The translations under genes were made by a program, and so were the position numbers. Below the pieces are notes generated by a model. It searched no databases. It worked only from the letters and a program-made list of their open reading frames with translations, and was not told the origin of the DNA. From positions 186,001-250,000 of the forward strand of contig NZ_VVIQ01000002.1 in NCBI RefSeq assembly GCF_009728485.1: a stretch of DNA of 64,000 nucleotides, in the 5' to 3' direction. Below are positions 58,103 through 64,000 of this stretch, piece by piece. Position 1 is the first letter of the stretch; every line of letters starts with the position of its first letter. This stretch comes from Prevotella vespertina (lineage in GTDB: Bacteria; Bacteroidota; Bacteroidia; Bacteroidales; Bacteroidaceae).

Positions 58103-60454
58103 ATGCAGAAGAAAGGATTCTTATTCTTACTCCTTTGCCTGCTTTTGGCGATAAGCGCACAGGCACAGCGCAGGGTAAGGATAACCATACTTGAGAAAGA
58201 TACGCAGCAACCTTTGGTAGGGGCTACTGTGCAATATGCCACGAGCAAAGAGATGTTGGATGTTAAGAATACCATTACCGACATTGAAGGCAAGGTGATA
58301 TTAAGTATAGAAAAGGGAAAGGAACTATACTATAATGTCCATGCAACGGGCTTCGTCCCCGTAAAAGGAAGTGTGCCGCCACAGGAAAACAACATAAAGA
58401 TTGTTATGCGCGAAGACGTGCTGCACCTGAACGATGTCGTTGTAACAGGTTCACGAACAGAGCGCCCCGTAAAACTTTCGCCCATTACCACACAGGTATT
58501 GGGCGGAAAGGCACTCGTTGATGCAGGGTACAGCGACCTACAACATGCCCTGCAACAAGAGACACCAGGACTCAACATTCAGAAAGTGGGTTTCGGCAAC
58601 GAAATCTCGATGCAGGGACTCGACGCGCGCCACGTTCTCTTTCTGCAAGACGGTGAACGAATGACGGGCGATATGGCAGGCAACCTCGACTACGAACGCT
58701 TTAATCTGCACGCCATCGACCGTGTGGAGATTGTAAAGGGTGCCAGCAGTACTCTGTATGGCAGTCGTGCTTCGGGTGCGGTCATCAATCTTATTTCTAA
58801 AAAAGCGACCAAACCATTGGATATTCAGGCAGGTATGCGCTGGGCACAGATGAACGAGCGCAACTACAAGACACCGTCTCCAAAAGATTTTCTATATATG
58901 TTTGAGAAGAACAGCGACCGCCCTAACCTGCAAGCATGGCTTTCGGCAGGAGTGAAGCACAAGGCTTTCACCTCACAAACCGACGTATGGTATAGTGAGA
59001 GCGATGCCTTTTATCTGTATCAGGCGGAGAACGACAGCAAGACCTACACAAAGGAGGCTAACCCATTCCTCCCTCACGACATCACGCTAAACGGCACTGC
59101 CGTCCGTTCACCAATGGGTATTGAGGGAACGGAGCATATCTCGGCAGCGCAGAAGTTCTATTACGAGCCTAACAGAAACCTGTCGGTACAGGTGTATGGT
59201 TCGATGTTCTTCATGAACTCATACGACCTGATACAAGACATGACCTTCTCGCAGAGTCGCGACTTCATGGCAGGCGTTAAGGCGAAATATAATGTAAAAG
59301 ACTGGTTTACCGTAAACCTTAGCATACACAACGATTTCTACGACCGTTTCAAACGGCACGAGCGTATCGATGAACGCAAGAAGGTGTACAAGAGTAAAAT
59401 ATTCGAGCCACGTCTCACACTGACAAGTACCTACTTTAGCGGACACAGCATCATACTTGGAGTGGAACATACTTCGGATGAACTCACCAGCGACCGATTT
59501 GTAAACCGTAAGATGACCACTCGGGCACTGCACGAGACGGAATACTTCCTGCAAGATGAATGGACGGCAAACACGCATTGGATGCTGTCGACAGGCGTGC
59601 GCACTAACTTCTCGAAGGCGTTCGGATTTATGTATATGCCAAAGATTGCAGTTAAATATTCGCCTGATGAGCATTGGGCAATACGTGCCAACTACTCCAT
59701 GGGCTATCGTGCGCCCAGCATCAAGGAACTGTTCTTCAACTGGGATCATCTCGGAATGTTCCAGATAAGGGGTAGCGAAGACCTGAAGCCAGAGAAGAAC
59801 CATTATTTCTCTTTGGGAGCAGAATACACCCATAATGGTTTCTTCATGAATGTAAATGCTTACATTAATAAGTTCCGTAACAAGATAGAGGGCGTATGGC
59901 ATATTTACGATATGCAGTACAACTTCGAATACACCAATCTCAGCAGTCAGCGTCTGTACGGAATCGAGGCTATCCTGAAGTGGCATTTCCTCGACCACTT
60001 TACCCTGAACGGAACTTACAGCTATGTAAACGTGAGCAAGCAGGATGGCATACAAGTGAATACCACGTCGCCACATGCTGCCACGGCAAGCATCGACTAT
60101 GTATATAACAAGCCTAACTACCGCTTGAAAACCATCTTCAGTGCATCGCTCATGGGCGAGAAAAACTTTGATGTGCAAGATCGTGTGTGGGTGGAAGAAC
60201 ATCATAAGAGCTACGATGCCTATTTCCGCTGCACGCTGCCTACCTATGCACTCTGTAACTTGGCAGTGGTGCAGACATTCTACAACAAAGTGAAAGTTAC
60301 GCTCGGAGTAGATAACATCTTCAACTATGTGCCCCACACCTTGGGGTCGGGCATCACTATGTTCAATGTTCCTGCCACCAGCGGTGCAAAGGGATATGTG
60401 CAAGTGGAGTTTCTTGTTGATGACATTGTAAAATCATTAAAAAGAAAGAAATGA
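58103..60454 (+). CDS. TonB-dependent haem receptor, HmuR-like
   Basis: The 783-aa protein has a signal peptide, a carboxypeptidase-regulatory-like domain (VRITILEKDTQQPLVGATVQ), a plug (DVVVTGSRTERPVKLSPITT, VEIVKGASSTLYGSRASGAV) and a full barrel. The FRAP/YRAP motif of haem receptors is present as GYRAPSIKELFF, but the usual NPDL partner reads SEDLKPE. The next gene, overlapping by 4 bp, is hmuY. It therefore probably imports haem taken from HmuY. Confidence 0.85.
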   Translation: MQKKGFLFLLLCLLLAISAQAQRRVRITILEKDTQQPLVGATVQYATSKEMLDVKNTITDIEGKVILSIEKGKELYYNVHATGFVPVKGSVPPQENNIKIVMREDVLHLNDVVVTGSRTERPVKLSPITTQVLGGKALVDAGYSDLQHALQQETPGLNIQKVGFGNEISMQGLDARHVLFLQDGERMTGDMAGNLDYERFNLHAIDRVEIVKGASSTLYGSRASGAVINLISKKATKPLDIQAGMRWAQMNERNYKTPSPKDFLYMFEKNSDRPNLQAWLSAGVKHKAFTSQTDVWYSESDAFYLYQAENDSKTYTKEANPFLPHDITLNGTAVRSPMGIEGTEHISAAQKFYYEPNRNLSVQVYGSMFFMNSYDLIQDMTFSQSRDFMAGVKAKYNVKDWFTVNLSIHNDFYDRFKRHERIDERKKVYKSKIFEPRLTLTSTYFSGHSIILGVEHTSDELTSDRFVNRKMTTRALHETEYFLQDEWTANTHWMLSTGVRTNFSKAFGFMYMPKIAVKYSPDEHWAIRANYSMGYRAPSIKELFFNWDHLGMFQIRGSEDLKPEKNHYFSLGAEYTHNGFFMNVNAYINKFRNKIEGVWHIYDMQYNFEYTNLSSQRLYGIEAILKWHFLDHFTLNGTYSYVNVSKQDGIQVNTTSPHAATASIDYVYNKPNYRLKTIFSASLMGEKNFDVQDRVWVEEHHKSYDAYFRCTLPTYALCNLAVVQTFYNKVKVTLGVDNIFNYVPHTLGSGITMFNVPATSGAKGYVQVEFLVDDIVKSLKRKK

Positions 60455-61149
60455 GAAAATACATATTCATACTTTTCGCTTTAACGACAGCATTGTCCTC
60501 GTGCGTGAGTTACGATGCGGAGGAGTTTACGGGCAAAACGCTGCCAAGAGTTACGGGATACACCACTGGCATTACCAACGATTGGCTGTACATCAATTTG
60601 CGCACAGGAAAAATATTCAACCTTGACAAGCCCAATGGCGACATTAAAGAGGGCGAACAGCGGGAACGTACCGACTGGGACATTGCCTTTTGCGGCTACC
60701 GTATGCGAACGAATAGCGGAACATCGGGTAATGGAAAAGGCGGAGCCGCCGACTTAGGATACGGCAGTTACGACACTTGGAAAACGGTGGCGCAATTGCC
60801 AACCAATTTACAATGGGTGGTGGATGACCATTCGGTATATATCACCATGTCGCAAAACGACTGGAACAAGTATCTCATCGCCAATAAACTCGACTTTGAA
60901 CAGAATCCTTGGTTCGATCCCAATCGCGGTCCTGCATCGACACAGACAGATGCTAACCCCATATTGGCAAAAGCGATGACCTTCACAGGTCCGCCACCTG
61001 TATATGCACCCTCGTTCCATACATACGTGGTACGCACTGCCGACGGAGAGCGATATTTCAAATTACAGATCATCAGTTGGTACAAAGCCGATGTCGAAAT
61101 AGGCGACACGGGCGGACAGATGAGCTATTATTGTGATGAACTCCGGTAG
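60451..61149 (+). CDS. hmuY: HmuY family haemophore lipoprotein
   Basis: The 232-aa protein has a lipobox (LTTALSSCVS) and the HmuY core (DWLYINLRTGKIFNL, RTDWDIAFCGYRMRTNSGTS, KGGAADLGYG, FKLQIISWY). HmuY proteins capture haem from host proteins and pass it to the receptor. P. gingivalis HmuY uses two His ligands. Here the comparable regions hold Met133 (VYITMSQ) and Met176 (LAKAMTF), suggesting the Met-Met type of Tannerella and Prevotella homologues; this is inference. Confidence 0.85.
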   Translation: MRKYIFILFALTTALSSCVSYDAEEFTGKTLPRVTGYTTGITNDWLYINLRTGKIFNLDKPNGDIKEGEQRERTDWDIAFCGYRMRTNSGTSGNGKGGAADLGYGSYDTWKTVAQLPTNLQWVVDDHSVYITMSQNDWNKYLIANKLDFEQNPWFDPNRGPASTQTDANPILAKAMTFTGPPPVYAPSFHTYVVRTADGERYFKLQIISWYKADVEIGDTGGQMSYYCDELR

Positions 61150-61184
61150 GTTTTAGGAAGTGTATTACCAATCAACGAAAAGTG

Positions 61185-61375
61185 CATTATGAAACTCAAA
61201 AAAGTGCATTATGAAACTTCAAAAAGTGCATTATCAATCAGACAGGAGTTAATGAGCAATCCCGAGAAAGTCAATAGGCAACAGAAAAATAGCTAATGAA
61301 CATCCTTCAAAAAGCTCACGACCAATTTTGAAAAAGCTAATTACCAATCTGAGAAAAGCTAATGAGCTTTTTGCA
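61185..61375. repeat. Intergenic short-repeat block with terminator-like hairpin
   Basis: AAAAAGTGCATTATGAAAC and near-copies occur near 61198, 61221 and 61243. They are followed by AAAAAGCTAAT-type units near 61331 and 61354. The last one, AAAAGCT-AATG-AGCTTTT, can form a small terminator. The gap holds no gene. Confidence 0.65.
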
Positions 61376-61427
61376 CTATCTTCTTATCTGTTGGCAAATA
61401 ACAGATTGACTAAAACGAAAGAAAAGA

Positions 61428-62300
61428 ATGAAAAATAAACAAAAATACTATCCAAGGCAAACTCTTATAGCCTTTCTGTTAGTTCTCTTCGCCATGCCAT
61501 TGGGACACGCACTGATGATACTCATGGAAAAATTCATGGGCGAGGGAGCCATGCACATCGCTGGTTTTATGATGGGCTTTGTAGGTTTAATCCTTGTCAT
61601 TATCGGCGTGTTCGTAAAGGGAGATACTCGGCAGACATTGTGGGGTTTCATCGGTGGACTGCTTTTTTGGACAGGCTGGGTGGAGTTTCTTTTTCTCTAT
61701 TATGCCCGTCGCTATGGTGTTCAGCCCGAGATTGAAAACGGAGAGATAGTAACCAAGCTCGAATACCTTATCATGCCCGCATCGTTCGGATTATGGATGA
61801 TGGTGATGACGATGTATGTGTTCAGCACCCGCAACGGTTGCGACTTCATCACATGGATTCAGAAAGTCGTTTTCCGCACAAAGCGTAAGGTGATAGCCGC
61901 CCAGCCCATGACACGCCACACCAGCATCGTAACCTTTATGGAGCTCAATATGATGCTCTGGGGGCTTTACCTGTTGCTGATGTTCTGTTACGACAAGCGT
62001 TTCCTCGGCGACCACCATCCCGTTACGTTCCTCGTAGGAGTGGGATGCCTCATAGGCTCGTTCTTTATATTGCGTCGCCAACTGCGTCTTGCCTCATGGG
62101 GTGCAAACATCCGCATGGCAATCGCAACGGTTGTCGTGTTCTGGGTACCTGTGGAAGTGCTTGGTCGCCTTGACTTTTTCAAGGAGATTTGGATTGAGCC
62201 GGAGAAGTATACTACCCAGATGATTTGCATCCTCGTGGCATTCGTGGCATTGCTCGTCTATATCATGTTTGCAGCTCACAAGAAGAAAAGCCATGAGTAA
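61428..62300 (+). CDS. Multi-span inner-membrane protein
   Basis: The 290-aa protein has about seven hydrophobic spans (for example TLIAFLLVLFAMPLGHALMI, AGFMMGFVGLILVIIGVFV, TVVVFWVPVEVLG) and a conserved loop PMTRHTSIVTFMELN. It is a paralogue of the next gene. No named family is recognised. Co-transcription with haem genes suggests a role in uptake or haem handling; this is positional inference. Confidence 0.75.
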   Translation: MKNKQKYYPRQTLIAFLLVLFAMPLGHALMILMEKFMGEGAMHIAGFMMGFVGLILVIIGVFVKGDTRQTLWGFIGGLLFWTGWVEFLFLYYARRYGVQPEIENGEIVTKLEYLIMPASFGLWMMVMTMYVFSTRNGCDFITWIQKVVFRTKRKVIAAQPMTRHTSIVTFMELNMMLWGLYLLLMFCYDKRFLGDHHPVTFLVGVGCLIGSFFILRRQLRLASWGANIRMAIATVVVFWVPVEVLGRLDFFKEIWIEPEKYTTQMICILVAFVALLVYIMFAAHKKKSHE

Positions 62301-63168
62301 CAAGAAACTATATTGGTGGAAATCCATCGTGTCGATGGGCGTGATATTGGGAAGCATGCCCATGGTTCACTTGGTGGCACGAGTATTGAAGGACAACTAC
62401 GACGGCACGCAACTGTTGGGTGCTGGCATGGCTGTGGGATTCGTGGGCTTGGTGATGGTGGTGGTCGGTGTTTTCGTCAAGGGACAGACTCGCCAAACCT
62501 TGCTCGGACTTATCGGTGGCATGTTCTACTGGACGGGTTGGGTGGATTTCCTCTTCATGTATTATGCCCATCGTTGGGGCACACATGCTGAGATTGACCC
62601 AGTGACAGGAGAAGTGTTGAGCCGCCCTGAATATCTTCTGCTCCCTGCCACCTTTGGCTTGTGGGCAATGGTGATGTTGCTCTACATCTTCTGTTCCCGA
62701 AATGCCTGCAACTTCCTCAACTGGTGGCAGACGCTCTTCTTGGGGAAGAACAAGCGACTCATCGCCGCTCGCCCGATGACACGCCACACCAGCATTGTTA
62801 CCTTCATGGAAATCAACACAATGCTCTGGACTTGCTATCTCCTGCTGATGAACCTCTACGATCCTCAATTGTTTGGTCGTGAGAGTCCAGTCACCTTCGG
62901 TGTAGCCTTCGGTGCCTTGCTTTCCGCCCCATACGTATTTCGCAAGCAACTCCACTTGCAATCGTGGGGAGCAAACATCAGAATGGGTACGGCAACGGTC
63001 ATCGTGTTCTGGATAGCGGTAGAGGCATTTAATCGCACGGGCATCATCGGGAAGCTCATTGCACATCCGAGCGAATATCCTTGGCATTGGGTGGTAATGG
63101 TGATAGAACTTTGTTTCTTGGCAGGAAAGATTGTCAAGGATGCAAGGGCGAAGAAAGAAAAGAAATAA
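62293..63168 (+). CDS. Multi-span inner-membrane protein, paralogue
   Basis: I start the gene at the ATG at 62293 (MSNKKLYWWKSIVSMGVILG), overlapping the previous stop by 8 bp. The 291-aa protein matches its neighbour throughout: GFVGLVMVVVGVFVKGQTRQ, LYIFCSRNACNFLNWWQ, PMTRHTSIVTFMEINTMLW. The pair arose by tandem duplication and may form a heteromer. Confidence 0.75.
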   Translation: MSNKKLYWWKSIVSMGVILGSMPMVHLVARVLKDNYDGTQLLGAGMAVGFVGLVMVVVGVFVKGQTRQTLLGLIGGMFYWTGWVDFLFMYYAHRWGTHAEIDPVTGEVLSRPEYLLLPATFGLWAMVMLLYIFCSRNACNFLNWWQTLFLGKNKRLIAARPMTRHTSIVTFMEINTMLWTCYLLLMNLYDPQLFGRESPVTFGVAFGALLSAPYVFRKQLHLQSWGANIRMGTATVIVFWIAVEAFNRTGIIGKLIAHPSEYPWHWVVMVIELCFLAGKIVKDARAKKEKK

Positions 63169-63193
63169 GATAGATAATCAGATAAGGAAATCA

Positions 63194-63781
63194 ATGAAGA
63201 AAGGAACTTGGAGAAAACAACATAAATGGCTTGGTATCGGCTTGAGCTTCTTCATGCTGATGTTCTGCGTGTCAGGCATCCTGCTCAATCATCGTTCACT
63301 CATCAAGGAGGTGAACGTGAGCAGGAAGTACCTGCCAAGTCGTTATGAGTTTCGGAATTGGAATGGTGGATTGCTACGAGGCACGCTTGACATTGGCAAG
63401 GATTTAATGGTAGATTCCATGAGGAATGTGGATTCTTGTCGCCAACTGTTGCTTTATGGCAATGGTGGCATCTGGCTTACCGACTCCAAGGATTTCAATG
63501 AGGGGTTGCCAGAAGGTGCAGACTATCGTCAAATCAAAAATGTCATAAGGCTTGATAATGGAAGGATATTTGCTGTCTCACCTTTCGGGCTTTATCGCTA
63601 TGGAGTGCATAACAAATGGCATGAGGTGAATATGTCACTGGAGGATGAGGAGAAATTTACGGACATCGCTTCGCATGGCGACACCCTTGTAGTGCTCAGT
63701 CGTTCCTTTGTCTATACCTCGCTTCCTCCTTATACACAGATACAATCCTCAAACCCATGGAGGGACAATTGGAGAAGTTGA
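63194..63781 (+). pseudogene. PepSY-type membrane protein, truncated
   Basis: I start the gene at 63194 (MKKGTWRKQHKWLGIGLSFF). The N-terminal helix (GLSFFMLMFCVSGILLNHRS) is the PepSY-TM pattern, followed by a periplasmic beta domain (LLLYGNGGIWLTDSKDF, GRIFAVSPFGLYRYG). Family members continue for a few hundred residues with more helices. Here the frame ends soon after SLPPYTQIQ (near 63750), with unrelated last residues. Likely cut by an insertion or rearrangement. Confidence 0.6.
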
Positions 63782-64000
63782 GGCTATTATTTCTCAAACT
63801 AACCATAAGTCATGGAATAATGTTCCAGAGAGCTACAGGCAATCACAGGCATCCTATGCTTATTATAGCCTTACTAAAGCCATTCCAAAGTTGTCCAAGC
63901 CCCAAATTGATAATTATATTTATAGATTAAATGATGCGTTTATAGGGACTGCGACTTTCAGTTTTGAAAATAATATGGTGAATTTTATATTTAATTTGCA
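63757..64000 (+). other. Open frame of unknown origin at the right edge
   Basis: After the PepSY break, a different frame is open to the window end (IGEVEAIISQTNHKSWNNV, ...YYSLTKAIPKLSKPQIDNYI, ...DAFIGTATFSFENN). No clear start codon is seen and base composition is more AT-rich than the haem genes. It could be the start of an inserted gene or a fragment of one. Confidence 0.35.

Noticed and set aside
59219-60403. A 394-codon minus-strand frame opposite the haem receptor
   Set aside because: It is an antisense shadow of the receptor gene, with a Cys/His/Val-rich composition typical of reversed barrel coding, and no start signal or neighbouring partner.

Overview
The window looks like chromosomal DNA of a Prevotella-type member of the Bacteroidales. 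It has TonB-dependent receptors with carboxypeptidase-regulatory domains, HmuY-type haem genes, GG-Bacteroidales peptide leaders, DUF1896/DUF3408/MobA transfer genes and promoters of the Bacteroidetes form (TTTG, about 19-20 bp, TAnnTTTG). Most of it is stacked mobile DNA. The genus is an inference; no rRNA is present.

Region 1 (1-26.9 kb) is the early/replication half of a temperate phage, almost all on the minus strand. It ends at a 3' piece of a tRNA-Lys gene (26830-26876) followed by the tRNA's own terminator, which I read as the right attachment site. An S24-like repressor (21058-21792) faces a leftward early operon: HTH regulators, a Sak4-like ATPase, a PD-(D/E)XK nuclease, an SSB-like protein, a NinB-like protein, an SF2 helicase, dUTPase, DUF3310, DUF4406 and NinG. 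A replication operon follows (initiator with internal iterons, DnaC-like loader, stand-alone DnaB N-domain protein, DnaB), then many small unknown genes, PcfK/PcfJ, DUF488, two tRNA-Gly genes and a modification pair. That pair is an opine-dehydrogenase-like oxidoreductase and, running off the left edge, an amidoligase fused to what looks like a Mom-type acyltransferase domain. A second leftward operon (26.6-22.35 kb) holds accessory genes. Several promoters share one layout: a -7 box, 9 bp, then a 27-bp operator.

Region 2 (27.6-34.0 kb) carries pieces of one or more older integrative elements: HTH genes, a Toprim/RecA-like primase-helicase, an AbiE-type toxin-antitoxin pair with a good promoter, and the C-terminal part of a very large methylase/helicase gene.

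Region 3 (34.15-52.33 kb) is probably one 18-kb integrative element bounded by a 16-bp direct repeat. It has tandem tyrosine integrases, DUF1896, two excisionase-like HTH proteins, DUF3408, an oriT-like hairpin and MobA, but no relaxase. Its cargo is a peptide natural-product operon: TetR, a KAS III-like enzyme, a 72-aa GG-leader precursor, a radical SAM/SPASM maturase, an outer-membrane receptor, a C39-peptidase ABC exporter and a short adaptor-like protein. A decayed second copy of the KAS III/TetR/operator block lies at 51.5-52.0 kb, upstream of a lipoprotein and a beta-barrel gene.

Region 4 (52.9-64 kb) is a haem/iron uptake locus on the plus strand: an outer-membrane receptor, an LRR lipoprotein, calycin-like and DUF4840 proteins, an HmuR-like receptor, HmuY, two paralogous membrane proteins and a PepSY-type protein cut short near 63.76 kb.
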